64,000 bases of DNA from contig JARZZO010000005.1 of the NCBI GenBank assembly GCA_030544215.1, positions 80,629,024 through 80,693,023 of the forward strand, read 5' to 3'. Shown piece by piece: positions 23,607 to 36,711 of the stretch. The stretch's first letter is position 1. Each line of letters begins with the position of its first letter. The DNA is from Zantedeschia hybrid cultivar (lineage: Eukaryota > Streptophyta > Magnoliopsida > Alismatales > Araceae). The position numbers and the translations under genes were made by a program. Under the pieces are notes generated by a model that did not search any database, had not been told where the DNA came from, and saw nothing but the letters and a program-made list of their open reading frames with translations.

Positions 23607-25343
23607 AGAAAAACATTGAAAATGATAGTTTACAGAATGACTAGGAACCTTTATTCACTCAGCTACTGACCAAAAAAACAATCATTTTACAGCCCAATAG
23701 ATAACAAACCAAATGGTCAGCAACACACTACAAGGTTGACGGCGATAGAAAGAAGCAAGGTACTCGGAAGGTACTGAGGAATACGGCTAGAATGCTCAGA
23801 GAGAGGTCTTCATTGAATGTGCAATGGAGGCGAGTAATCTTTATCACTTTCAAATACATGCATGTAAGGTATAATGTTATGCACTAATTTAACCTTTAAC
23901 TATATATTTTCAATAATCCTTAAAAATAATAATAAGCATAAGAATGCACAAGAATAAAGATAACTTCTATCCAATCCCATAGCTATCCTCTGACATCACA
24001 AATGAGACCACCACGCATCTGGTTTCGACTTCGACTTCTGTTTAAAGTTCAACCAGTCACTTGCCAAACGGAAATTGATCAAAAGGAAATCTGGTATCAT
24101 AGGCACATGATCAGCCAAAAAAACATGATCAGCCCAAAAACCGTAGAATGAAGTCCTGACATCGCATCTAGGGCCCAACGTTCTCCAACATTTTTGTCCA
24201 CTAAACAAGAACTAGAAGTATTCAATGTTTAGCTTGGGAATCATATACAAATACCAGTCGCCCAGTGGCTCCACGTAACAGAGTTTGCAGAGTGGCTTTG
24301 GCAGATCTTTTGAGAAGTTAGAATCTCGAATCAATGCCGATCAGAATAAGAATGTCTGCTCGGAGAAAAAGCAACCGTGCAGTAAATGTACAACACTAAC
24401 TGACATGCTTCGATTGTAAAGCTCAACACGCTTTACATACAGCTGCACGATTACATTGCAATGTTAAAATCTATTATTTCTAAGTCCGCAACTAGACTGT
24501 AACAACTGCACATTAATCATTTATTTTTGTGCCATTACAATGTTGAGAACACAACAAAGAACTGGCATGCTCCTTCAAACTGCAAGGAGACAAATTGGGA
24601 ACTTGATCTACGGAGATGTGCGTCCATCCAATCTCCACATTCCCCTTCTCTCTGTCGTCGCTCTTAAGTCTAGAAAAGCACAAGTTTTAGAGAAATAATA
24701 GGTAATTTACAAAAAAGCAAGAGTATAAGAGTGAAATAATTTTCTCAATAACCTATAATCCAATGAAAGACCCATGAAATGCACAATATGGATTTGCTTC
24801 ATAAAAAATCCTTACTTTCCCATGATCTCTTCCATAATCAGATTATGAATATAATTCATAACCTCATTGCATTTCCAAATGCTACCTAAGACGTGAAAAA
24901 AAGGGCTATGCAACAGACAGAACAAGGAAACACTACCATTGATGGGTGAAAATAGGATACATACCAGAACAAATATTCCAGCACAAAAGATAGGATCCCG
25001 TCAATCATTTATGAAAACTAGCAGCTACCAGAGCTACCAAAACATTCCCACATTACATAGCATCATAAAGTTGCCACTACATCGTTATTTCACACTGCAT
25101 AATCCAGAATTATAAAAACAGAGTTTACCATTCCTACCCATCTTAGACATCAAAAGGTATGACAAGTTTAGAATAAAAGTGATTAAAAGCATGAACAATC
25201 CTAAAAGACATAACAAGGTAAACAACGCATTCTATATTATGTAAATTCTAATAAAAACATAGTGATAAAATGAAGATGATTTGCTATTTAAAACATCAAT
25301 AAACTACAACCAGAACACTAGGAAAAGAAACCAAGCCTATCCA

Positions 25344-25819
25344 TAGTTGTCAATCCCGTCCCGGTCCCTGTCCCGTTTTTCTACTAGGATGGGACGTCCC
25401 AATGTCCCGGACAATTTCAATGTCCCATCCCGGGATTTTTTCCATACATATTTTAACAAACAAACATATGTATACAAAAATAATATTAAAAATAAACATA
25501 TAAACATAGAAATAAGACAAAATTAATGCAATAAAAGTATTTAGGATGGATTTATGATGTTATAAAGGAGTATATTCATCAATGAACCCCCTAAAATAAG
25601 TTAGCAAGGAGCTTAAGTAGTTAGGAAAATCTAAGGTTAAAATACAAATTCTGTTTGGGATGGGCCGGGACAGGCCAGGTCAAGCTGGCACAGGTTGAAA
25701 CAGACTGGGACGGGATGGGACAGAGCGGGACAACAACTGGGACAGATGAGAAACTGTCCCGTCCCGTTTTCACACTGGGACGGGACGTCCCAGCCGGGAC
25801 GGGACGAGATTGACTACTA
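25344..25819. mobile_element. MITE with CCCGTCCCG subterminal repeats
   Basis: The left end TAGTTGTCAATCCCGTCCC pairs with a right end whose complement is TAGTAGTCAATCTCGTCCC. Both ends are packed with CGGGACGGGAC/GTCCCGTCCC words. The target duplication is unclear (flanks CCTATCCA and TGATCCTA do not align well). The structure fits the hAT-like MITEs elsewhere in the window. Confidence 0.6.
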
Positions 25820-25989
25820 TGATCCTACCAAAAACTGAGAGAAATTGATTTACATGGTCAAGGGACTAGAGATTACAAAGCCAAAACCCGCGTGGGAAAA
25901 AGTATGGTGATTTCATACTTGTGAGAATGAGTATGGGGATCATTATGATATGTAGTATGTTCCAACCATGACTTGCCATCCTCTTGCGA

Positions 25990-26250
25990 TCTCTCTCTCG
26001 AAAGGGCCCCAAGATGAAATATTTATCAAGATCAAGCATGAGGAGGAGTTGGGGGGAGTAAGATATAGGTGGAGACGGAGGAGGCAGCGAAAGATAAGAG
26101 GAGGAGATGGGGGATGCTGATAGAGGAATCTCTAGATGTCTCTAGTCTCCGACATACCGAGAATCCAGTATGGCACTGAGATAAACAATAAACGATTCCA
26201 ACCCTGGATGAACCCCAATTTACCAACCCAGTATACAAGATGGAGAACAA
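25990..26250. repeat. Dispersed GA-rich repeat, related to 49400-49560
   Basis: A purine-rich block (GGAGGAGTTGGGGG, AGGAGGAGATGG) leads to TCTCTAGT...CCGA and then TATGGCACTGAGAT. The segment 49400-49560 has the same layout, ending AGATGGCACTGAGAT. The similarity suggests a dispersed repeat of unknown class; its ends are not resolved. Confidence 0.35.
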
Positions 26251-26344
26251 CACATCAGTTTAACAGCAAAACCGTGACATATGAATATTTTTTATTTTAA
26301 ATCACAAAAGAACACTAAAACTGGCACAAGTCATGTTCCTTTTA

Positions 26345-26480
26345 ACCAATTTTTGAGGTCAATAGCTAGCACCTTATCGCTCAGTTGGCCATAATGCACG
26401 CTACAGGAAGCAGATTATGTGTTCAATTTCAAACCAAGCTAGGTGGAGACTGAGAGGTGGGTTATGCACGCCCTGACCTC
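26345..26480 (+). mobile_element. tRNA-like sequence, SINE head candidate
   Basis: ATCGCTCAGTTGGCCATAATGC resembles a tRNA A-box region, and ATGTGTTCAATTTCAAACC resembles the B box, about 40 bp apart. There is no intact cloverleaf or discriminator end, so it is more likely a SINE or tRNA relic than a functional tRNA gene. The 3' end is uncertain. Confidence 0.35.
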
Positions 26481-27267
26481 TAGAACTTATACAGTAGCCA
26501 TTGTTAACATTGACAGCCAAAGAAACACTATGAGATTGATAAGATGACAGGTTAGACTTCACGATGATGACAACCGAGCGTAAATGTTTAAATCATACTT
26601 AACATCTAGCTTCTGAGGTGTAAATATCTCTTAACAACTCTATTCACATCTATTATTAAGAATGTATGAAACTTTGAAACATACATTATGGTCATATTCC
26701 AGCCATATGCCATGCCAAATCCATTTACTAGTCAATAGAGTAGACATAAAATGGAGACTCATTTATCACAAACCAAGCATTGTGGTCACCAGGTTCACAG
26801 GGTTCACTGTCGCATTATGATTCATATTAACTCATGTGAATTAACTTGGTTTTCAGCTTTATAAGTCAATACAACTTGGCGTGCACTGGCCTATAGATTA
26901 TAGAGTTTGCAGACTGAATACTACTACTTTCTCAGAATCCAAATTGGGTTTCAGCACCGAGTCAGCCAGGCTTGCTTGGTTAGTTGCAGCAGTCTGACAT
27001 GACAATTATATTTCCACAAATACAGCATATTTTGCACCCTATTTATCTGAATCCATCATGAAGCTTATTCAGAATATATGACTTTTCATTTATGCTTTCT
27101 ACTCTACTTCAGGAGGTTCTCATTTGAGTCAAATTTGCAAGAAACTTTGCCAAATGTTGGTAACAATGTCCCCACAATCTTCACCAAAGTCTGGTACCTA
27201 TAAATGAATAGAGATCAAACTTTTTTACTGCATTTGACTCTTGCATCTAACTATTTGAAAGTATGGT
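26481..27267. other. Intergenic, nothing recognised
   Basis: AT-rich single-copy-looking sequence with only short frames. No repeat ends or splice-supported coding sequence were seen. Confidence 0.4.
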
Positions 27268-27825
27268 GGTTTGCTGTATCATACCAGATCGTGCCAACTC
27301 GTACGAGTTGACTCGTATCTGGGCAACTCCGATATATTGGGATGCATGGACTTGCTGATACATCCAACCCGAGCCAACTCGTGCCAAGTCATGTGATTCA
27401 TTGTGATCCGGCACGGGTCAGTGCAATTTAACTTGAGCCTACTCGATGCAACTTGATGTGACTTATATCTTATTAAGTAAATTTTTTTCTCTAATTGGAT
27501 AAGTAATTGGACATTTTTCTCCAATTGGAAAATAGTTAGACTTTTTTCTCTAATTTAATAGGTAATTTACACTTTTATATTGATTAATAGGGTAGATTTC
27601 TCACAAATTTGGCTTAAAGTCATTATCATTAATAGACCACTAGACTCGAAAGTTTATTGTTATAATTATTCATAAAATTAAATAATCTGGAAAAAAAATA
27701 GAAATACCTAAATCGACCTGAGTCATGTGGCTCGTGCGAGTCGGACTGAGTCTGCCTGAGTTGGATTGGTACCATACCGTACATGGGAAGATACGATCCG
27801 TTACAGATCAACAATACGCCAAACC
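27268..27825. mobile_element. TIR element with GAGTCGACTCG-type words
   Basis: The left GGTTTGCTGTATCATACCAG and the right end (complement GGTTTGGCGTATTGTTGATC) form imperfect inverted termini. Interiors near both ends repeat CAACTCGTACGAGTTGACTC and GAGTCGGACTGAGTC-like words. It has no coding capacity, so it is a non-autonomous DNA element of unassigned superfamily. Confidence 0.55.
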
Positions 27826-30800
27826 TTGCTAGAGTATACAATTTTGAATCGATGCGAAAACTTACACACTGAAATATGTCCAAAAATCTAAATCAATGCA
27901 AAAACTGATACACTAAAAATATGAATAGCATATTATGGAGAAAGTTTCCTTACATGAACATGGGAAAAGTATAATCTCAGCAACCTCAGTCAACTGCAAT
28001 AACCGTGGGCTTGTCAAGAGAAAGTAAGTCTCCTAAAGTAAAGACAGATAATGCAAAGGAAAATGGTCAAGTAACACTCTTTCTTGACACCAAACTTAAC
28101 ACAAATCACAATATGACAAAAATACCCCTACTTTAATGCAGCAGGCTAGCCATTTAAAGTTTGAAATTTTGTACCCCTTTTCTCTTCCTCTATCTTGTGC
28201 CAAGATTGATATCAAGAAAGTGTGTTACTTCACCATTTTCCTAATGCAAACAGGTACCAAGATACACCACAACAGGGAACGCCTCCAAACGAACAGAAAT
28301 CTTTTATCTTCCAAGCTAATAAAGGGGTACCAGCCCACTAAGGCAATGAATGACTACATGTAATCGGGTAAGCAGCAGTGGTCCAACCTAATAACCTCAA
28401 TGAACCTTGCTTTGCTCTCTTCTCAAACTTTCCAACACACGAAACAAAGAAAAACACAACCAGCCCTTCCCAACTTTTGATGGGATAAATTACTCATCCT
28501 ATCAATTTCAATCAGAAGTCATGGAAAAGCCATTTGACTCAATCCATTTTGTGAAATGACTTTATGGTCTCGAAATCCAAAACTCCATTAACTAAAAAGG
28601 TCCACACTCATGTACAGCTTGATTTGAATTCCAAGTCACCACCAATAGATAAGCTTTTATGCATTTTAGCATAAATATCCACTTAATGCATCCCCTAAAG
28701 TGTCCGACATATTGGCCCCACTACCTCAGCTGGGGCCAGGCACCACCTTGGATCCGCTCAACTGACCCATCTGGCTTTCACCCAGGGGACCATTTGCGGG
28801 GTACCACTGCTTCCTCAAGGCAGCGGAGGGTGCAAGCTAAGCCATCGATGAGGGTGGTGCAGTTGATGGCCCCTACGGAAGGGGAGCTGCAGTGGAGCTT
28901 CTCATTAAGGAAGCGGTCAGCAAGGCCCACGATGAGCCCATACTTGGTAGAGGAGATGTGATTTGGGACGACATGTATGATGCCATCATAGCAAGCACAA
29001 CAACATCAACAAACAAGCCCATATACATATAGCAAATAATCACGTGCAATTCAACAGTCCATTTGTGCATTTATGAAATAATCAAGCAATTTCTTGCATC
29101 CCACAACGTCAAACCATCCAAGGAATTCAAATGACGGACCGATGGTAGCTGAGGAACCACCTTAGGTTAGGGTACGTTCCAACTTTAATCCATCAATCTA
29201 ATTGGTAACAGGTAAAAAATGAGGATCTTACAATTCCATACACTCCAAGAGCGATAAAAATTTAAAGTGGCTAATCAAGCTATATCAATCGCTCATGGCA
29301 CCGCACAGATGAAAGAATATACAAAACTAACAAATCATTCCAAAGTAGGCCATCCAAGTGAAACACACTGACCCTTGTTGGATGTAAGCCCACACTCGCC
29401 ACTGTGGGATCCTCAGCTGAACAGAGACCTGGCTCGAACAAGGACGCTGACCACTGGTGCAGTGGCCAAAGCCCACTGGCAGTGCTTAGACAAACAGGTC
29501 GTGTCGAGTTTTCAATCACCCAGATAGGCCAACAACTCAGGGGCTCGTGACCATCGGACAAGGACGAGGGCAGACTGGTATGAGTGGCAGGCCTCAGAAA
29601 GACCTGATAGCCGAAGACGTCCTCAGCAGGCAGCAAACCAGAGACATGGTTGAGCAAATCTCCCAGGGACGCCCTCTACTTGGTGACTTCCCTCTCACAG
29701 TGGTGGGATAACAAAAAGAAAAGAGAAGGCAGAACAGAGGGGAAGGGTGGCTGCGGGTTCCAAGGAAAATCTGCAGGTTCGCATTACTTATAGGTCACGA
29801 ATGGCAGGGAGTAAGATGAATAGAAGAGAGAGAGAGGGGGGGGGAATGGACGAACGGGAAAAGCCAAGCAGAAGGTGAGCACTGTCTTCAGAGCCGCTTC
29901 GCTGTGAACAGATGGCTCACAATGTGACAAGAACCCTGCTGCAGAAAAAGGATCAGAGGAGAAACAAATATGAGAACATGGTCTGGGCACAATCGCCAAG
30001 AAGACAGCTACTTGGACTTCCCATGGCAGCAAAAGGAGCAGGACACCTTTGTCTGGGTCTTGTGAGGTGGAACAAGACAAAGCCAGTTAACATAAAGAAG
30101 AAGAAGAAGAAGAATGATAATAGTATAAGAAGGAGAAGTGGGCGGTGGTGCTGGCTGTATGCATGCAGAAGCAGCAGAACGACGCGAGGTGGCAGTTGCA
30201 GGACAATTGACGTTGTGATGGATGGAGACAGCACTGGTAACAGGAACTTCTCTCCCTCCCTCTTACGGGGCACTCATCTCCTAACAAGACTAAAGCTAGG
30301 GTTCTCCAAAAGAAGGCTCCACCTTTTCATTTCATTCCTTCCTTCCTCCTTCACAAGAGTACAAGAGTCCCCTTTTACAGAGACGATACATAAATGGCAC
30401 AACAGCTTTGCCCCACAAACATTCAAAAGAAAGCCAGCATGTACTCACTAGAAGTCCCATTAAGAAGGCCCGACTAAAATAAAAGTACTCGTACTAAAGG
30501 AAGCCCAACTATAGACAAATGTCCACATCCATCCAAAAAGAAAATATAAAAGAAAAATGCATGGACAAAGTAAAAGTGGCAGGCTGCTCCAGCTCCCGCT
30601 AAGTGCTGATGTCTCGACAATGTTGAACTTGAATCCACTCTGAGACATCAGCGATCTCCACATGGGTGTCCCCACCAAGATGGCTCCAAACAGAGCTCAA
30701 ACACAGTGATCTCAAATGAGTTGAGGACACAGCTTGGCAGCGGAGCAAAGGTAGGGAGAAGGAAGTGCAGGCGAAGAACATGATGAGGAGAAAATGGAGG

Positions 30801-33800
30801 CGCAGGGGCATAAAGGTGAACCCATGCAGGAATTGCAAAGGGAATTAGAAGGGTCTATCCCTCTTTCATCAATGGACCCGAAAGGTGTATCAGTTGATTC
30901 AGTTTGAAACCAGCTATGAGGTAACGCACAGACCCATCCCGCGTTTGCAACACTGGGTAAATTAGTGCACCCATACCTGATTTCTACCATGGGGATTTGT
31001 CAGTTTCCAGGTACTCGGGGAAAGCTTATACCTCCTACACATACTCCACCTCCAAGATACTTTCACCTAAAATTTTTACAGCTCCTTGAAACTCAATTTC
31101 ATTGAGATGCCTGGAAAATCACAAGCATCATCAGACAGATATGTCTGAGTCCTGTAAATCCTACAGACCAGAATCATAAAAAAGGAACGAATGATTGATA
31201 TCCCTCCAAATAGAAAGGGCATAAGATATAAGCAAGTGAATCTGTGATATCCAAATGGCACCAACCACGAAAGAGGAGAAACTGTCATTTATATTTTTCA
31301 ACAACACTTTGATTCCTTAGGAACCAAAAACTTAACTGCCATGTGCCCCTGAAACTCATCAAAAACATTGAAGAGACAGCAGCCTTCTGCTTTCCCACCC
31401 ATACACTTTGCAACTTCCGAGAAACCAGGAGAAGAAATTCTACAATGGGAAATGTTGAATAAGCTGCAGTAGTGCAGGAGAATTTTTAAGAAAATCCTGG
31501 GATCTGGATGACAAATGGAGTTATTTTACATTGATTTACCAATCTCTGATGTCTAGAAACAGGTCAATACAATAAAAGCCATTTCCACCCAAAAAACATG
31601 AATATCTGGTGTCTGAAATGAGGTCCATCCAATCAAGCTCCTGTCATGCCAAAACCGCCTATATTCCAAGGAAAACAATGCCGGATGTCAGCATCATCTC
31701 AGAAGGCAGAAGAAAAGAGATCTCATAAAGACTGGGAATAGAGTCCAAAGATCATGATACCATTGTATTTCTTGGAGCTTGGTGATGAGGGACAAGTATC
31801 AGAACCTAAGGAAACTACCAACACGTGCAATGAGATCAGCAAATAGCAACGCAGGAGAGCAATAAGCAGGCAAACGCACAGGTAACCAACAAGATAACAA
31901 CATCAAAATAACAAAAATTGAACTCGAAAAATTGCCCCTCAAGATAAGGAAATGTGGGACCATGGGTAGCTAAGGAATTACCACAAATCTAAGGTATCAG
32001 AAACCGTAGGCAAGGCATAGCCGGAACCTCTCCCTCCGATGGGATCTCGTGCTCTCAAGCCGTCAGTGAACTAAATCACGGGTTAGGAATCTTACCTCAC
32101 AATCAGCAGTAGATGGAAAGCAAAAACTAATAAAGAAAGTGCCAAAACGAAAGAAAATGCAAACCTCCTCAATGGTGTGTGAGAGACGATCGTCCGAGAC
32201 TCTCATCCCCAAAAGATAGCGGTGGGAAAAGAAAGTAAGATGAAAAATGGTCCACCTCTGACAGGAGATAATAGGCAAACGGGGAAAGGAAGGGAACGAC
32301 GGGCGGCTAACAGGCCCACAGGATGACACGGCGACGGCAACCCACGGGGCTGCAGCAAATGACAGCGAGGGAATAACAACACTGTTAGGACACCAACAGC
32401 GGTCGACTGGCAAACGGGTGGCAGAGACGACGGATGCTGGTGACAAAGGGTAACACAATCCAGCGGCTAAGGCGTCAGATGCTGGCGGCAGAGGCAATGG
32501 GTAGAGGCGCACCAGTGGGGCTCGAACAATGTGTGGAGAGACATGCTGTGGTGTGCATGGGCGTGCATGTAGATGAGCACGTGTGCTGCACGTGGGAGCG
32601 TGTTGCGCGTGGGAGCATAGTGTGCGCGCGGCACGTGGCGCTCACACTGCTGCGGTGCGGGCACTACATGCACGCAGGCATGCACAGGCGCCCAGCACAA
32701 ACATGCACTCTAGGTGCACGGCACACGCGTGCTGCACACACGCTCTGGTCACACGCATGCTGCACACACGCACTCTGGTCACATGCAGGTAGCACACATG
32801 GGCATGCCCAGTGAGGCTGACTTCCCCGGTGTGGGGTGGCAGGTGTCCCTGCATCCGCACGGTGCAAGAACAAAGAGAGAAAGAGAGGAAGGGAAAGGGA
32901 GAGAGAAAAAATAAAGGTGTTATGGCAACGGCACTGTGGCGGTGCTGCTGCAGTGACGAGCGGGGCTCGGGCATCGCACCCACCCCGTCTCAAGGCAAAC
33001 CTTCTCCTTCTCAAAAGGAACTCAGAAAATATCAGAAGTTCATGCTAATAATTCATTGAAGAAATAAAAAACTGTCTTACAACAACATTTAAAGGAAAAA
33101 CAAATTGTAAAGGACCCCTGAACATGACTCTGGACTAAAATACCCCTAACCTCAAAATTACCTAAAAGATTAAAATAAAAAAAAAAAAAACTACGGCTCC
33201 TAAACAGCCCAAATAAAATGTCAATGGACTCACCGCCCGAAGACCCATGTGTCAGGCATCAATTGAAATGTCTCCATGCCATAGGGAAACTAGCGTGGTC
33301 CTCCGACACCGGTAAACACACTATGGGTTGAAGTGGACCTGAGCTCTGGTGTCCTCACCAAATGGGGAGAGGTTAAATCTTAGTCAGCTGGACAAAAAAG
33401 TTTAAAATAGATTAAAACCTTGCCCGCTGGACAATAGCTGAAGCGGCATAAGATCCAGGACAACTGCTGGAGCAGCAATGGGAACCTGAACATCAGCTGG
33501 AACAGTGCACCATGTATAGAAGCACAGCCAGCAGAATTGGGAGAAGAGCACAGGAGCAGCAACTCAGGAAGCAGCAGCATGGCAGAGGGAGAAACAGCAT
33601 AGCAGAGGGCAGAGCAGCACTGCAGCCAGAGCAACACAGCACAGGGAGTGACACAGCAGCATTTATGGTTTATTCTGAAGACCACCATTCTTCGTATCTT
33701 CTGTCTTCTCTTCTTCTTGATCACTTGTCACTTCAGCACATGGAAGAAGAGTAGGGGGCAGCACCTCAAGGCAGTGGTGGCTCAAGGCAGCAACAGTGGC

Positions 33801-34809
33801 GCTGCTGAAATGATTCGGCGGAGGAAAAAAAGGTCTGATAGGGAATCCGAAAGCTCCTCATTCTCATTTCCCTCTCTCAGCTTGAGTGTTTTGAGTCAAG
33901 AGAAAGTGGTGGGAGTTTAAGACCCTTCCCCGAACCAGCCTAGTGTGACCAGGCCTGTACTCAATGGAGTAAACTGAGAAGATCGTATTCCATGCTGCAT
34001 CCCAAGACCATCCATCCTGCAGCCTGAAAAGGATGATCACAAAGAAACTACACATCTATTGGTGAAAGCATCACTCGCTCAAGATGAAATGGAGACTCTC
34101 AGCCCAAGCTTATCATGCCTCTCAACAACCTTAACCTCTAAATGGAGGCTTTTCAGAGATCTAGGTAAGATCACAAAACCCTTAATTTCACCCTTTTCCT
34201 TTGCTTTTTGAATCACCCTATCACCAGTTCTTGACCATTTATCACCATATATTTGATTTCAGGCAAGCATAAGAAAATTCCTCCCTCAGTTTTCAATTAT
34301 CAATTTGTACTCATTTAGACAAAGTACAATACCGTGATCTTCTCTGTTGTTCTCACAAGTCTCAACAGAGCCCATCAGGTTTACCTTTCTCAGAGTTATT
34401 CAGGATTTGGTCCATGTCTTATACTAATTTAGCCTTTTACTTAATTAAGTTGTCGAGTAGATTCATTCCTTTAAAATAAAAATAACAAGCCAGACTTTGT
34501 CAACCTTCTTTGTTGGTTACTCCATGCTTCAAGATCAAACAATTGATACAGAGGAAGCTGATGGGAATAAATGAGATGGGACACTCTCTCTTGGGAACTC
34601 CAGACACCTTTTTTTTTGCCTTCCATCCCAGTATCTCCTCAAATCTTCTATAGTTTATCCAGGTCTCCTTAGACTCGCACCTAAACATTTTTCTCTCTGA
34701 GTTATCTAATATTTGCTTCCACTGTTTGTTTATATTTACATCTTTCTTAAGATAAGGCTACCGGTTACATGGTTACTCGAGAGAAAATTAAAGGAACATG
34801 TTTCACAAT
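27826..34809. other. Gene-free, partly GC-rich segment of unknown content
   Basis: No protein family is recognised on either strand. Sub-blocks at 28700-28980, 29350-29660, 29740-30300, 32000-33020 and 33400-33900 are less AT-rich and carry frames of up to about 180 aa, but these overlap on both strands and lack conserved motifs. Two distant places share a phrase: GGTAGCTGAGGAACCACCTTAGG near 29140 and GGTAGCTAAGGAATTACC near 31965. This hints at diverged copies of a retroelement-like repeat. An (AAG)n run lies at about 30094-30113, and CAG-rich sequence at 33450-33660. Confidence 0.4.
32530..32810. repeat. CACGCA/TGCATG-rich low-complexity tract
   Basis: The stretch alternates GTGCATG, GCACGTG and ACACACGC words. 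It contains a clear 30-bp near-tandem unit (TGCTGCACACACGC...CTCTGGTCACA) at about 32730-32758 and 32758-32787. Frames across it on both strands (Cys/His/Ala-rich) are artefacts of the composition. Confidence 0.6.
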
Positions 34810-35233
34810 TAGGGCTGGCAATGAGCCGAGCCGCTCGGGCTCAGCTCGATTTCAGCTCGGTTCGGCTCGGCTTGAAATCTCAAATGAGCCAAGCTCAAGT
34901 TTAGATTAAAGCTCGAATAGCTTAATGAGCCGAGCTCAAGCTTACTGTGGCTCGGCTCGTGAGCCAGTTCGATATATTTAGTATATTTTTTTAATTTCTC
35001 CAAATTAGGTCAAGTGGGTATATTTACTAAAAAATCCTCATTCCAACTGTGCATCAAATGACTAAAACTAAATAAAATCTGTCCAGATTTGTGTTATTCA
35101 AGCTCGAACCGAGCCGAGCTCAATCCTAACAAAAACGAGGCGAGCCGAGCTCGAGCTCGAGCCAAGCTTCTTTGACCCAAGCCGAGCCCAAGCCATCCAA
35201 AGTTCAGCTCGGCTCGGCTCATTGCCAGCCCTA
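34810..35233. mobile_element. hAT-type MITE, well preserved (424 bp)
   Basis: The terminal inverted repeats are perfect over about 23 bp, beginning TAGGGCTGGCAATGAGCC. The 8-bp target duplication TTCACAAT is identical at 34802-34809 and 35234-35241. An 8-bp duplication plus TAGGG ends identifies a hAT-superfamily non-autonomous element. Subterminal regions are arrays of GAGCTCGGCTCGG-type words. The intact duplication and termini suggest a fairly recent insertion. Confidence 0.92.
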
Positions 35234-35241
35234 TTCACAAT

Positions 35242-36523
35242 CATAAACACCAAGGACCTATCGGTTAAAACTTTGAAAAAGTATTTTTCAGATTTTGTTA
35301 AACTGAGGTATAAAAGTTTGGACTATTTTACAGGAGAGATGAAAACACAAAAAGCAAAAACCAATTAGAAAAGCCAAGAACACCCAAACAAACACACACA
35401 AAAGATTCTCTGAACTTAACTACCACATATGTTCACAAAAATCAAATAAATAGGCAGTTCATTCCATCAGTAGAAATTATCTGATACCCATGACCCTCAG
35501 AAATCTCCTACCCTTGGCACACATGAATTTGATTTGTGAGTCCAATCACCTCACAATCCCCCACTTGACCTCAAAACCCTGGTCAACCCCTCCATGTTTT
35601 AGAAGATATTTTTTTCCAGCCCAAATGGACAAGATGTCATGTCACATGTGGACAAGCTGTCCAAACTCAATTCGTACTGTAGTCAGGCAACCAAAAATTA
35701 CATCAAAATTATGATAACATATCTAAGAAGGGCATACATTCACAATTAGGCCACTCCAAACCTGCCATTTACAACTGAACTTTATAAAAAGGTAATGATA
35801 GAATATCACTGCCCACTTGCAGGAATTTAGTCCACTACAGGGGGGTGCAGCTTTCCCTGTAGCTACCCATGTTGCACTATTGGAAACCAAAACCCTTGGT
35901 TTAACAAATAAACTTGTCCAACATAAGACACAGATACCCCAACATGCTATGGCAATGAGTTGATAAGGATTTAGAGATGAACAACTGGCCCCATTTTCAA
36001 TGATCTAGAAAAGCAACTTTAAGCACAAGATGCTCCTCAGCAGCACTTTCAAGTTAAGCATGCATATGAAGAAATGTGTATAAATCGTCCAGCTCCACAG
36101 ATTGGAAAAGTCATAAGATGGCATCAGATTTCATTCATGTTGAAACCTTGAGTCTTCTCCACTGGAAGGATCAGAACGATGGAAAACCTATGGGCTTCTC
36201 CTCATCAACACTTCGCATCTACCCTGACCTTTCCAAATCTTCTAAAAGATTTGAAGAAATGGCATGTACCAAGGAGTTTCCCTCGATGGTGTCAGAGATT
36301 GGAGACAGCAACATAAGGAAATTTAAGGCATTGTTACGCGAAGCTTATGGTATTGATGACCAAGTGACCCAGGCTTCTGAAAAACAGAGTTTATTGATTT
36401 CATGAAATATCAGCAATGACTCAAAAAAATCCAGGCTCAATGTTCAAACCATCAGAAGTAGGTGCCTCACATTCGCCCTGCGTAAACCCATTGGTACACT
36501 ACATTTACATGCGAATTGGCAAG
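35242..36523. other. Intergenic, no gene recognised
   Basis: A 109-codon frame at 36076-36405 (+) has a normal start but no family resemblance and no splice or neighbour support, so I do not call it a gene. The rest is AT-rich with short frames. Confidence 0.4.
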
Positions 36524-36542
36524 TCAAACCCATACCACAACT

Positions 36543-36711
36543 AGAAAGCACAGCCCAGTGCACATGAGGCTCCTGTCACTGCCAGGTCTCTGGGAAGCGC
36601 CATTTATATGAAGCCGTACTCCAACTTCTTGCAAAGAATTCATTTCCTATTTTGAATCTGTGACCCTCTGGTCACAGTGGAGCAACTTTACCATTACACC
36701 AAGGCTCCCCC
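36543..36711 (-). mobile_element. Au-type tRNA-derived SINE
   Basis: On the minus strand it opens GGGGAGCCTTGGTGTAATGG (A box TGGTGTAATGG), followed by GTTGCTCCACTGTGACCAG, then GGGTCACAGATTCAAAA (B box). It ends near GTGCACTGGGCTGTGC. This order matches the plant Au SINE family as I remember it. A target duplication of 19 bp flanks it: TCAAACCCATACCACAACT at 36524-36542 and a copy with two mismatches at 36712-36730. Confidence 0.88.

Larger units (their letters stand above)
21627..25343. other. DGAT3 3' UTR and intergenic region
   Basis: The first few hundred bases are probably the DGAT3 3' UTR. Beyond this I recognise no gene. Listed separately are a tRNA-like SINE (about 22625-22800) and a small MITE (23435-23606). 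On the minus strand 24580-24665 has an acceptor-like TTTTCTAG followed by an open stretch; it resembles a last exon but matches no family I know. Confidence 0.4.

Noticed and set aside
24580..24700. Possible last exon of a minus-strand gene
   Set aside because: An acceptor-like TTTTCTAG precedes an open stretch, but I cannot find a partner exon or identify the peptide.
26345..26420. Functional tRNA gene
   Set aside because: A- and B-box-like words are present, but the arms do not form a proper cloverleaf. A SINE relic is more likely.
32434..33059. Cys/His-rich overlapping frames on both strands
   Set aside because: They arise from the CACGCA-type low-complexity tract and the adjacent purine run, and have no conserved domain.
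36076..36405. 109-aa plus-strand frame
   Set aside because: It has an ATG and reasonable composition, but no conserved domain, neighbour or splice support. It could be chance.
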